Source of the DNA: Paeniglutamicibacter sp. Y32M11
GTDB lineage: Bacteria; Actinomycetota; Actinomycetes; Actinomycetales; Micrococcaceae
Length of the DNA stretch: 64,000 nt
NCBI RefSeq assembly: GCF_019285735.1
Contig: NZ_CP079107.1
Coordinates: forward strand, 868,001 to 932,000
Reading direction: 5' to 3'
This document shows, piece by piece, positions 1-7,933 of the stretch. Below the pieces are notes generated by a model. It was given only the letters and a program-made list of their open reading frames with translations. It was not told the DNA's origin and searched no databases. The position numbers and the translations under genes were made by a program. The number at the start of each line of letters is the position of its first letter. The first letter of the stretch is position 1.

Positions 1-370
1 CGGGGGCCAAATACTTGGGCCGGATGATGGCCAAGGTATTGAGGAACATCAGCAGCCACCCGGCTGCTAAGACGATCAGTGCCACGGTGGTAGCCAATTG
101 CACCCATGGTTGGGCAAAAATGTTCAGCAGCCAATCGCGCTTTAACAGCGCGGTGAGCAGGATCGCGATGAGCAGGCCCCAGCACACCATGGTGACGCGC
201 ATGACGAATCCGCCCAGCGCTCGTTGTCCCGCAACCCACTGGGCGCTTCCGGGGAAGAATGTGGTCAGCAGCAGCAAGAACAGTGCGCGTTTGGTGCGTA
301 CTGGTGCCGTTGCGGATTCGGGATCCGGGAGCAGGTTAGTGGTGCCCTTCGGGCGGTGCGGTTCACTCAT
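1..370 (-). CDS. LCP (LytR-CpsA-Psr) family protein, N-terminal part only
   Basis: The gene starts at ATG 370 and runs leftwards out of the window, so only about 123 residues are visible. They read as a short polar N-terminus followed by at least three hydrophobic segments (around residues 29-50, 55-75 and 90-115) with the sequence FFPGSAQWVAGQRALGG in the first. This multi-pass N-terminus precedes the catalytic domain in actinobacterial LCP proteins, which transfer lipid-linked glycans to peptidoglycan. The catalytic domain itself lies outside the window, so the family call rests on the N-terminus and on position just after purK-purE. An AAGGA ribosome site overlaps the purE stop codon, indicating co-transcription. 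An unrelated multi-pass protein remains possible. Confidence 0.6.
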   Translation of the reverse strand, partial: MSEPHRPKGTTNLLPDPESATAPVRTKRALFLLLLTTFFPGSAQWVAGQRALGGFVMRVTMVCWGLLIAILLTALLKRDWLLNIFAQPWVQLATTVALIVLAAGWLLMFLNTLAIIRPKYLAP

Positions 371-378
371 TGAGGTCC

Positions 379-912
379 TTAGTTACCGGTGAATTCGGAG
401 GCGGCTGCCGCACGCAGTACTGCGCCCTTGTCCGAGGCGACGGTGCGAAGGGACGCTGCGAAGTCGATGAGCTGGCTGCGCAGTTTTGCGGCCAGCTCAT
501 CGGTGCCGGTGGCCAGGATACGCACGGCCAACAGGCCGGCGTTGCGAGCCCCACCGATCGAAACGGTGGCGACGGGGACACCCGCTGGCATCTGAACGAT
601 GGAAAGTAGTGAGTCCATGCCGTCAAGAGTCTTCAGGGGCACGGGGACGCCGATGACGGGCAACGGGGTGACGGAGGCGAGCATGCCCGGAAGGTGGGCT
701 GCTCCGCCGGCGCCGGCAATGATCACGCGGATGCCGCGGTCGTGGGCGGCCTTGCCATAGGCGATCATGTCTTCGGGCATGCGGTGCGCCGAGACGACGT
801 CTGCCTCGAAGGGAATGGAAAATTCGCTCAGTGCCTCGGCGGCCAGTCGCATGACGGGCCAATCCGAGTCGGAGCCCATAACCAGAGAAACCAGGGGTGC
901 GGGGGTGCTCAA
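379..912 (-). CDS. purE: N5-carboxyaminoimidazole ribonucleotide mutase
   Basis: PurE, 177 residues, the usual length for class I. It converts N5-CAIR to CAIR in de novo purine synthesis in the cytoplasm, directly after PurK. Visible signatures are [10 protein letters not shown] near the N-terminus (CO2/substrate loop), SAHRMPE (residues about 41-47, with the catalytic histidine) and [14 protein letters not shown] in the middle. The ATG start overlaps the purK stop by 4 bases (909-912), so the two are translationally coupled. The gene order purK-purE-LCP is shared by related actinobacteria. Confidence 0.96.
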   Translation of the reverse strand: MSTPAPLVSLVMGSDSDWPVMRLAAEALSEFSIPFEADVVSAHRMPEDMIAYGKAAHDRGIRVIIAGAGGAAHLPGMLASVTPLPVIGVPVPLKTLDGMDSLLSIVQMPAGVPVATVSIGGARNAGLLAVRILATGTDELAAKLRSQLIDFAASLRTVASDKGAVLRAAAASEFTGN

Positions 913-2093
913 GATGTCAGTCCTTCGGAGATGGTGGTGGCCGGAGCGCCGTCGCGGATGATCGAGGCCACGGTGCTGGCGCGGGCACGCAGTGAGTCAA
1001 CCGACTCGCCGGGCTCGGAGACCACATTGACGTGGCCGATTTTGCGGCCCGGGCGTACGGACTTGCCATAGACATGGACCTTTACGCGCGGTTCGGCGGC
1101 CAGCGCCGCAGCGAAGGCGCTGAAGAGGTTTTGATTGGCCCCGCCGAGGTAGTTTTTCATCACGGTGGTCTCGGCCAGCGCGTCGGTGGCACCCAACGGC
1201 AGGTCTAGGACCGCGCGGAGGTGCTGTTCGAACTGGCTGGTGATGGAACCATTCATGGTCCAGTGCCCGGTGTTGTGCGGGCGCATGGCAAGTTCGTTGA
1301 TGACAAATCCTGCGCCGTGGCCCGGGGTTTCAAAGAGTTCGGCTGCCATCACGCCGGTGACCCCGAAGGCCTCCGCGATCTGCAAGGCAGCTAACCGTGC
1401 GGCGGCGGCAACGTCTTCGGAGAGCTCCTTGGCCGGGGCGATGACCTCGTCGCAGACGCCATCAACCTGGATGGTGTGCACCACGTCCCATCCCTTGGCT
1501 TCACCGCTGGGGGTGCGGGCCACCAGGGCGGAAAGCTCGCGAGTGAAATCGACCTTGTCCTCGGCCAAGAGTGAGCCATTAACAAACCAGTCGGCGGCGG
1601 CGCGGGCGTCATCGGGACTATCGATCATGCGCACCCCCTTGCCGTCATAGCCGCCACGCGGGGTCTTGAGCACGATCGGCCAGCCGATCTTCTCGCCAAA
1701 GGCCAGCAGCTCCGCCACGTCGTGCACCTCGGCCCAGGCCGGGTTGGGCAGTCCGAGTTCGGCAATTGCTCTGCGCATCACCAGCTTGTCCTGAGCATGG
1801 ATCAAGGCCGCTGGGCGCGGCTGTACATTCACACCCTCGGAAATTAGTGTCTGCAGGTGGGCGTTGGGGACATGCTCGTGGTCAAAGGTGAGCACGTCGA
1901 GGCCGCGTGCGAATTCACGCAGGGCCGTCAAATCCGTATAGTCGCCTACGGGCGCAGTGGCAACACTGCGCGCTGCAGAGACATCCGGGCCCTCGGCCAG
2001 GATGCGTAGTTCGAAGCCGAGGTTCAATGCTTCGGGGGCCATCATTCGTGCGAGTTGGCCTCCGCCAACAACGCCAATCACTGGAAACGTCAC
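909..2093 (-). CDS. purK: 5-(carboxyamino)imidazole ribonucleotide synthase
   Basis: PurK, 394 residues, an ATP-grasp enzyme that carboxylates AIR with bicarbonate and ATP to give N5-CAIR. The N-terminus [14 protein letters not shown] is the family signature. [15 protein letters not shown] is the ATP-grasp glycine-rich loop, and [14 protein letters not shown] is the metal/ATP-binding segment near residue 265. The start is GTG at 2093, with the conserved sequence beginning three codons later. It overlaps purE by 4 bases. The divergent gtrA gene begins about 200 bases upstream, so this intergenic stretch carries promoters in both directions. Confidence 0.96.
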   Translation of the reverse strand: MTFPVIGVVGGGQLARMMAPEALNLGFELRILAEGPDVSAARSVATAPVGDYTDLTALREFARGLDVLTFDHEHVPNAHLQTLISEGVNVQPRPAALIHAQDKLVMRRAIAELGLPNPAWAEVHDVAELLAFGEKIGWPIVLKTPRGGYDGKGVRMIDSPDDARAAADWFVNGSLLAEDKVDFTRELSALVARTPSGEAKGWDVVHTIQVDGVCDEVIAPAKELSEDVAAAARLAALQIAEAFGVTGVMAAELFETPGHGAGFVINELAMRPHNTGHWTMNGSITSQFEQHLRAVLDLPLGATDALAETTVMKNYLGGANQNLFSAFAAALAAEPRVKVHVYGKSVRPGRKIGHVNVVSEPGESVDSLRARASTVASIIRDGAPATTISEGLTS

Positions 2094-2290
2094 CCGCCTA
2101 GCCTACCCAACGCGCGGCCTGCCGCGTTGAACCAAGGCGAGTTGGGACACTATTGACGGTTAACTTCCAGTGAACCGCACTAGAATACTTAGGTTGGCCG
2201 TTCCAAGAAGTTGCGGTTCGACCGCACCGACGGCACGTAGGGCCAGCGCCCGTGGCGGCGTAGTGAAATCGAAACGAACCATGGAGGAAC

Positions 2291-2851
2291 ATGCTGGTAC
2301 AGATCTGGGGCAAACTCATGGGCTTGGCGTCCATGATGTGGCGCGAAGTAGCAAAGTTTGGCGTAGTCGGGGGTGTCGCGTTCATTATCGACTCCGGCAT
2401 TTACCTGTGGCTGCTCCACGGTTCCATGGCAGATTCAGCGGTTAAAGCTAAGATCATCGCCGGCGTTGTCGCCACGGTGTTCTCTTGGGTGGCCAACCGC
2501 TTCTGGACCTTCCGCCACCGTCGTCAGGCCAACGTTGTCCGTGAAGTAGTGATGTTTGCCATCATGAACGCCATCGGCCTAGGTATCGCAGCGGCCTGTG
2601 TTTGGGTCACCAAATACTGGATCGGACTGACGGACACCACCAGCGTGTTCATCGCCGGCTCGGTAGTGGGGCTGGTGCTGGGCACCATCTTCCGCTTCTT
2701 CGCCTACCGCTTCTGGGTTTTCAGTGCCGAGCTGGACGACGATCCCGAGTTCTCATCGGACCGCGAACTCCTGCATGTTGGTTCCGAGCCAACAACACCT
2801 GCCGCGCCGAAGGCCGATACCAACCCGTTGCCACCTCGTATCGACGAGTAG
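2291..2851 (+). CDS. GtrA family membrane protein
   Basis: A 186-residue protein with four predicted membrane helices between about residues 15 and 145 and a polar, charged C-terminal tail of 40 residues. FGVVGGVAFIIDSGIYLWLL and the paired motifs ANRFWTFRHRRQ and FAYRFWVF are typical of GtrA/DPMS-like proteins, which are thought to move lipid-linked sugars across the membrane. It resembles the mycobacterial GtrA-like protein associated with arabinogalactan building. ATG 2291 is preceded by GAGGAAC at 2283-2289. Possible promoter elements upstream are TAGAAT at 2181-2186 and TTGACG at 2153-2158, but their spacing is too wide to be convincing. The substrate cannot be read from the sequence. 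Confidence 0.85.
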   Translation: MLVQIWGKLMGLASMMWREVAKFGVVGGVAFIIDSGIYLWLLHGSMADSAVKAKIIAGVVATVFSWVANRFWTFRHRRQANVVREVVMFAIMNAIGLGIAAACVWVTKYWIGLTDTTSVFIAGSVVGLVLGTIFRFFAYRFWVFSAELDDDPEFSSDRELLHVGSEPTTPAAPKADTNPLPPRIDE

Positions 2852-2891
2852 TTCCCAGTCCTTTGTTGGCTTCCGGGCGCACACCATCACG

Positions 2892-2970
2892 AGCCCCGAC
2901 ACCATGCCGCACGGCTTGGTCCACCCAGAACGGATGGACCAAGTGGTGCGCTGCGGTATCGGGGCTTTTT
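2892..2970 (+). terminator. Long rho-independent terminator after gtrA
   Basis: A long imperfect hairpin. The outer arms are AGCCCCG (2892-2898) and CGGGGCT (2960-2966), the middle part is imperfectly paired, and the inner perfect arms are CTTGGTCCA (2915-2923) and TGGACCAAG (2935-2943). It is followed by five T. It sits between the convergent gtrA and TIGR03089 genes and probably stops + strand transcription. It lacks an A-run for the other direction. Confidence 0.8.
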
Positions 2971-3002
2971 GTGTCTGAGGGCTGGCTGAGCCGTGGAGGC
3001 GT

Positions 3003-3737
3003 TTAAGCCTCGTGGTCCAGGCGGTGGGCCACCTGCTCGCCACGCAGCAACGCATCGGTGATCTCCACTGTCTGCTCCACGAGGATCACGGAGTTGCCGG
3101 CGCTCCATTGGGAGATGAGGGTTTGAAGGATTCGTGCCAGCGGCCAGGAGGTGCCCATGAGGGTGCTTCCCTCGGGTACCTGTTTGTCATCGGCGGTAAA
3201 TAGCTCGGTATAAGTGAATTTTCCGGCCGCGGAATCAAGCGCCGTCGCCGTGACCTCGATGGGGGAGGGCGAGAAAGAATCGGCGTAAGATCGAACCTCG
3301 GAAGCGTAGTCGGTGGCGCCCACGGGAAGCTCTCCGTCGTAGGCCATCGCTAGGGATGGCAAGGGAACGGCCAAGACCTCGACAGTTCCGTTCACTGCTA
3401 AAGTTGTAGTGTCGGCGGTGATGAAAATATCGACATCCCCGGGGTTAGTTCCCGGCTCCACGCAACGTAGTTCGGCACCCAGATGCCAAATAGCCAGAGC
3501 GAGTGCAGCGGACTTCCAATGCCCGGGTAAATCGGTGGCCACAACAGCGCCGGGGGCTAAGTCAAATTCCTCGTGCAAAAGGTTGGCGCTCTTTGCCACC
3601 CAGTTATCAAATACACGACCGCTAAGCTCGACGCGCTCCCCGGATTTTGAGTACCAGGTCAAGAATGGGCGAGTTGAATGGCGCAGCGGAGCCAAGAGGG
3701 ATTCGACGGGAGATAACGAATTGGTTTCAATGATCAT
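3003..3737 (-). CDS. TIGR03089 family protein (AMP-ligase-like N-terminal fragment family)
   Basis: A 244-residue cytoplasmic protein matching my recollection of the actinobacterial TIGR03089 family, which resembles the N-terminal part of acyl-CoA synthetases but lacks the adenylation core. PFLTWYSKSGERVELSGRVF and NWVAKSANLLHEE near residues 25-57 are typical. No catalytic motif is recognisable and no reaction is established. ATG 3737 has AAGGAG upstream with 7-base spacing. It is monocistronic and diverges from whiB. Confidence 0.75.
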   Translation of the reverse strand: MIIETNSLSPVESLLAPLRHSTRPFLTWYSKSGERVELSGRVFDNWVAKSANLLHEEFDLAPGAVVATDLPGHWKSAALALAIWHLGAELRCVEPGTNPGDVDIFITADTTTLAVNGTVEVLAVPLPSLAMAYDGELPVGATDYASEVRSYADSFSPSPIEVTATALDSAAGKFTYTELFTADDKQVPEGSTLMGTSWPLARILQTLISQWSAGNSVILVEQTVEITDALLRGEQVAHRLDHEA

Positions 3738-3871
3738 GGGATGCTCCTTGTCAAGCCTGTGAATTCGCCGGGAATTCGCGGGCGGCTGTATTTCGGTATG
3801 GTCTCGGTGAAAACTCGGGCGTGGCGTGACTCTATTTTGACGTTAAGTGTCGCTAAAATCTTCGACCGCAC

Positions 3872-3901
3872 TTGACGCGACCGGAGTTACACCAGTATAA
3901 T
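3872..3901 (+). promoter_or_regulatory. Near-consensus promoter upstream of whiB
   Basis: TTGACG at 3872-3877 and a perfect TATAAT at 3896-3901, separated by 18 bases. This is the best sigma-70-type promoter I could see in the window. Transcription should begin near 3908, immediately before the terminator-like hairpin at 3913-3953. Confidence 0.7.
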
Positions 3902-3912
3902 TAGATAGTGCA

Positions 3913-3953
3913 CCGTCCGAGAGAGGGATTTTGTCTCGGGACGGCTTTTTATT
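3913..3953 (+). terminator. Intrinsic terminator or attenuator in the whiB leader
   Basis: CCGTCCGAGA (3913-3922) pairs with TCTCGGGACGG (3934-3944, one bulged base) and is followed by CTTTTTATT. No + strand gene ends here. The structure lies just downstream of a strong promoter and about 75 bases before the whiB start, which suggests attenuation or a very short RNA rather than termination of an upstream operon. Confidence 0.65.
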
Positions 3954-4025
3954 GAAAGCCGTTGACGTCGATCATCTTGGCAGCACATTGGGTTTATGTT
4001 CGTAACGGCGGAAGGTCAGTAAACC

Positions 4026-4556
4026 ATGGGGAACATGGAACGAAGCTACGACGAAGCCGCAGCGCGGGCGCTGGCACCCTCCCACAGCGGGGCACGCGAT
4101 GTGCCCTCTGACTGGTTTGTGGATCCCGCAGAGGCCGGGATTGAACACGATGGCAGCGCAGAGCGGGTCTTGAGCCCTGCCGAAGAGACTGCCGCATTCC
4201 TGCTGGCGCATGACGCCGCCAATGAACTGGTATCGGAACCCACTCCCTCGTGGGCACCTAGCCTTGACGCTTCACCAGATGGCAAGAGCCCTGCGCAGGC
4301 CATCTGGATCGGTTTAGGGGCCGAAGAGGAAGAAGGCGAACTAGGCTGGCAGTCCGAAGCGTTGTGCGCACAGACTGACCCCGAAGCTTTCTTCCCCGAA
4401 AAGGGCGGATCAACGCGGGACGCCAAGCGAGTATGCGGCGCGTGCAACGTGCGATCCGAATGCCTCGAATATGCGCTGACCAATGATGAACGGTTTGGTA
4501 TTTGGGGCGGACTGTCCGAGCGCGAACGTCGTCGTTTGCGGAAACGAGCAATCTAA
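4026..4556 (+). CDS. WhiB family iron-sulfur transcriptional regulator with long N-terminal extension
   Basis: A 176-residue protein. The WhiB domain occupies about residues 108-176: WQSEALCAQTDPEAFFPEKG, then the CGACNVRSEC block supplying three more cysteines (four Fe-S ligands in all), then the GIWGGLSERERRRLRKR turn and basic DNA-binding tail. Most WhiB proteins are about 80-130 residues, so the acidic, low-complexity first 105 residues are an extension. The start is ATG 4026 with GGAAGG upstream; ATG 4035 is an alternative. Its neighbours (large glycosyltransferase, DUF5719, zincin, DUF3499) match the conserved WhiB2/WhmD neighbourhood of actinobacteria, where the regulator acts in cell division and septation. 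The paralogue assignment is inferred from that context. Confidence 0.9.
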   Translation: MGNMERSYDEAAARALAPSHSGARDVPSDWFVDPAEAGIEHDGSAERVLSPAEETAAFLLAHDAANELVSEPTPSWAPSLDASPDGKSPAQAIWIGLGAEEEEGELGWQSEALCAQTDPEAFFPEKGGSTRDAKRVCGACNVRSECLEYALTNDERFGIWGGLSERERRRLRKRAI

Positions 4557-7500
4557 TTCTTCCCACGATCCATGTCACCGCCATTGTTGCTACGCACAAT
4601 GGCGCGACTTTTTTGCCCCGAACTCTCTCTGCCTTGCGTGGCCAGACCCGCTTGATCGACCGCTTCGTCGGCGTTGACGCGTCGTCCACCGATACCTCGG
4701 CGGATTTGTTGCGCGATCAGCTGCCTTCCGACGCCACGCTGCTCTCTGCCCCGAAACATAGTTTTGGCCACTCGGTGATGGCGGCGGTCAAATCCCTGAG
4801 CGCGCCCCGCGCCGGACGTACCGAGTGGCTGTGGCTGATTCACGACGACTCGGTGCCCGAGCTTAACGCTCTGGAAAAACTCGTCACGGTGGTTGAAGCC
4901 ACCGAATCTGTGACCATCGCCGGGTGTAAGCAACTTGATCTAGATTCCCCACGCCGCCTGCTTGATGTAGGCCTGGGCGTGAACAAATATGCCGAGCGTT
5001 TATCCCTGATGGAAATCGACGAGGTTGATCAGGGACAGTACGACGCTCGCACGGACTCCTTCGCCGTCAACAGCGCCGGCATGCTCATTCGCCGCGACGT
5101 CTTTGAGGCCCTGGACGGCTTTGATCCAGCATTGCCCGGACTCGGCGATGACATGGACTTGTGCTGGCGTAACCGGCTCATGGGCAACCGTGTAGTGATC
5201 GTTCCCGCGGCAAAGATTTATCACAAGGCCGAGGTGATCCACGCCTTGGCCGGTCCCTCCGAAACGCGCCGGGCCGAGGTCTTCCTCCGCCTGAAGCACG
5301 CAACCGCCTGGACCATCCCGTTTATCGTGGTGGGTGCCGTACTCGGGGGAATCTTCAGTTTCTTTGGATCCCTGCTGGCCAAGGACCCCGGATACGCCTT
5401 TGGCCAACTCGGCGCAACGCTGCGAGCGGTGTGCACACCGATGAAGCTGGCCCGCTCCCGTGCCGCAGCTGCAAGCACCCGTAGGGTCCCACGCAACTCC
5501 ATCGCCCGGCTGCTGACCGACCAAGATATCGTCCGCGAACACCGCAGACACATGATCGATTCGATGGGCGGCGAAAGCGTTTACGGCGACGGTACCGGCG
5601 CCACCGCAACCCAGGACCCCACCGGGGACACTCGTAATGACTTTGCCGCGCTCGCGGCCCCCACTCGGACCGCTGCCTTCGTCAGCGCCATCATCGCTGT
5701 GGTGGTGACCCTGGCGCTCTCCCTGCTCGGTCTGCGGGCCTTGCTTGGGGCCTCTGCCGTGGGAGGCGGCGCGCTGCTGCCGATCTCCGCCAACCCCGCG
5801 GAGATCCTGAGGAATGCCACCTCTTGGTGGGCCAACCTTGGCGCAGGAAGCCCCGGAGGTGGGGATCCCATAGATTTCCTTTATTGGTTCACTGCCCTGC
5901 TCGGTGGTGGCAACGCCAACGTCGTGGCCGTGGTGCTCACCTTGTTGTCCATGCCGCTAGCCGCACTGAGTGCCTGGCTGGGCCTGGGAGCCGTCACCCG
6001 TTCGCGCGCGGCGCGAATGGTTGGAGCTCTGCTCTGGGCGCTTGCTCCGGCACTGCAAATTTCATTGGCATCGGGACGAGCCGGTAGCGTGCTGGTGCAC
6101 GTGTTGGCACCCCTGTTGCTGCTGACACTGATGCGTTCGGTCGGCGCTGGCGTCGACTTTAGGGCCCATGGTGATCGCTCCTCCCGCCCGGGCACCGGAT
6201 CCATCCCGTCCTGGACAAGTGCCGCCGCCGCGTCCCTACTGCTTGCTGCCATCGCCGCAGGCTCCCCGGCCGTGGGACTGACACTCCTCGTGATGATCCT
6301 CGTGGTTGCCATCGCGCTACGTTCCCGGGCTAAGACACTGTTCTGGGTGCCGTTACCCATGGTGGTCTTCCACCTCCCGTTGCTGATCAACGCCGTGCGC
6401 AATCCGCGGGTGCTGTTCACCGACCCGGGGATTCCGCTGGCATTCAACCCCGCTCCGCTCTGGGCTCAGGCACTGGGATTCCCCACCGCCTTTGACCCGC
6501 TGGCCACGCCCGCAGGGTTCGCCTTCCTGCCCGAAGGCCCCTGGGCGCTGGTATTGGTGCTGTTGGTTGGTTTGCCATTGCTGGCATTCGCCGCCATGGG
6601 CCTCTTTGCCGGAGGAGCCAAGGCGTCGTTGCCCTTAGCCAGGATGCTGTGGCTGTTGAGCGTGCTGATGCTAGCCGCCGCTTATGGTGCTTCGCTGATT
6701 CCAGCGGCCGTGGACGGGAATGTCCTCGTCACCGCGTTTACTGGCCCCTTCGTTTCCTTCTTTGTCCTCGGACTGATTTTTGCTGCTGGACTGGGCATCT
6801 CCGTGTTCCGTGGTGAACGCTCCATCCTTGGAATTGATGCTGCCCAGGCAACACCACGGGTGAACAAGGGAGTGCTGATCGGCGCCTCGACGCTGTTGGG
6901 TCTCTCGGTTCTGGTGGCTGGATCCAGTTGGATCATGGCTCAGCTCCCAGCGCCCGCCGATGCCCGAGCCACCACGGATATGGGCAGCACCAGTGAGCTG
7001 CGGGCTGTCTCGGCCCGGACCTTGCCCGCCACCGCCGCGGACCGAGGACTGGGGGACTATGAAGAACGCACTCTGGTGCTGACCCAGACCGGGGACGGTG
7101 CAGTCAGTGCCGCGTTGATGAACGGGGCCGGCACCACCGCCGATGCCCTGTCACAAACCACAACCGCCAACCGGCTGATCGGCTCGCTGCTGGCGCCGAC
7201 GTTGCGCGGATCCGATGACGCAGACCAGCTCATCGAACGGAGCGTGGCAAAACTCGTCTCAGACTCCGAACTCGACCCGCGTGACGAACTTGCGTCACTG
7301 AGTACCGGATTTGTGGTGCTCAAGGATGATCGACAGACCGCCTCAGCCTTGGTCGCGCGCCTCGACGCGGTGCCCGGTCTGGTCTCGGTCGGTAGGACCG
7401 AAGCCGGTTGGTTATGGCGTGTCGCCCCACAACAGGTCATCGAGAACGTGGATAACGCCACCGACTCAACCTCACGGGTGCGCATTGTCCAGGACGGAAA

Positions 7501-7933
7501 AACCACCGCACTGCTGGCCTCAAACCGTGCTCAGGTCACCGCGACACACATTGAAGCAGGCACCGAGGGCCGCACCCTGGTGTTGGCCGAACGGAGTAAC
7601 GCCGGCTGGGTGGCAACCCTGAACGGTGTTGAACTTAAATCCGTGACGGTGGGTGCCGAGAACACCACCGGCGCCGCGCCTTGGGCCCAGGGCTTCGAAC
7701 TCGGTGCTGGCGCAGGCACCCTGGAACTGAGCTATCAGAGCCCGTATGAGGTGCCGCTTTCGATCGCCAGATTCGTGGTGCTGTTACTGGCCCTCTTGCT
7801 GGTTATCCCCATTCCACGCAACCGCCGCTTTGCTGCACGCCGACTGGCTGAGTACCGTACCAGCGGCAATGCCGAAAGCATCGATGAGCTTGACCGTGGC
7901 ACTCATGCCGCGAAGGGCAAGGAGCAAAAGTGA
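4502..7933 (+). CDS. Giant membrane-bound family 2 glycosyltransferase
   Basis: About 1143 residues. Residues 25-260 form a GT-A fold: VTAIVATHNGATFLPRTL, the acidic HDDS motif near residue 118 and FDPALPGLGDDMDLCWRN near 205. Then come about a dozen membrane helices (first near residue 275, the rest between about 390 and 800), an extracytoplasmic domain (about 810-1070) and a last helix near 1090. The likely role is building a cell-envelope glycan; donor and acceptor cannot be read. The only standard start codon in frame is TTG 4502, giving a 55-base overlap with whiB. ATT at 4556, next to the whiB stop, would remove the overlap. The 3' end overlaps the next gene by 4 bases (GTGA). Confidence 0.85.
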   Translation: MGRTVRARTSSFAETSNLILPTIHVTAIVATHNGATFLPRTLSALRGQTRLIDRFVGVDASSTDTSADLLRDQLPSDATLLSAPKHSFGHSVMAAVKSLSAPRAGRTEWLWLIHDDSVPELNALEKLVTVVEATESVTIAGCKQLDLDSPRRLLDVGLGVNKYAERLSLMEIDEVDQGQYDARTDSFAVNSAGMLIRRDVFEALDGFDPALPGLGDDMDLCWRNRLMGNRVVIVPAAKIYHKAEVIHALAGPSETRRAEVFLRLKHATAWTIPFIVVGAVLGGIFSFFGSLLAKDPGYAFGQLGATLRAVCTPMKLARSRAAAASTRRVPRNSIARLLTDQDIVREHRRHMIDSMGGESVYGDGTGATATQDPTGDTRNDFAALAAPTRTAAFVSAIIAVVVTLALSLLGLRALLGASAVGGGALLPISANPAEILRNATSWWANLGAGSPGGGDPIDFLYWFTALLGGGNANVVAVVLTLLSMPLAALSAWLGLGAVTRSRAARMVGALLWALAPALQISLASGRAGSVLVHVLAPLLLLTLMRSVGAGVDFRAHGDRSSRPGTGSIPSWTSAAAASLLLAAIAAGSPAVGLTLLVMILVVAIALRSRAKTLFWVPLPMVVFHLPLLINAVRNPRVLFTDPGIPLAFNPAPLWAQALGFPTAFDPLATPAGFAFLPEGPWALVLVLLVGLPLLAFAAMGLFAGGAKASLPLARMLWLLSVLMLAAAYGASLIPAAVDGNVLVTAFTGPFVSFFVLGLIFAAGLGISVFRGERSILGIDAAQATPRVNKGVLIGASTLLGLSVLVAGSSWIMAQLPAPADARATTDMGSTSELRAVSARTLPATAADRGLGDYEERTLVLTQTGDGAVSAALMNGAGTTADALSQTTTANRLIGSLLAPTLRGSDDADQLIERSVAKLVSDSELDPRDELASLSTGFVVLKDDRQTASALVARLDAVPGLVSVGRTEAGWLWRVAPQQVIENVDNATDSTSRVRIVQDGKTTALLASNRAQVTATHIEAGTEGRTLVLAERSNAGWVATLNGVELKSVTVGAENTTGAAPWAQGFELGAGAGTLELSYQSPYEVPLSIARFVVLLLALLLVIPIPRNRRFAARRLAEYRTSGNAESIDELDRGTHAAKGKEQK

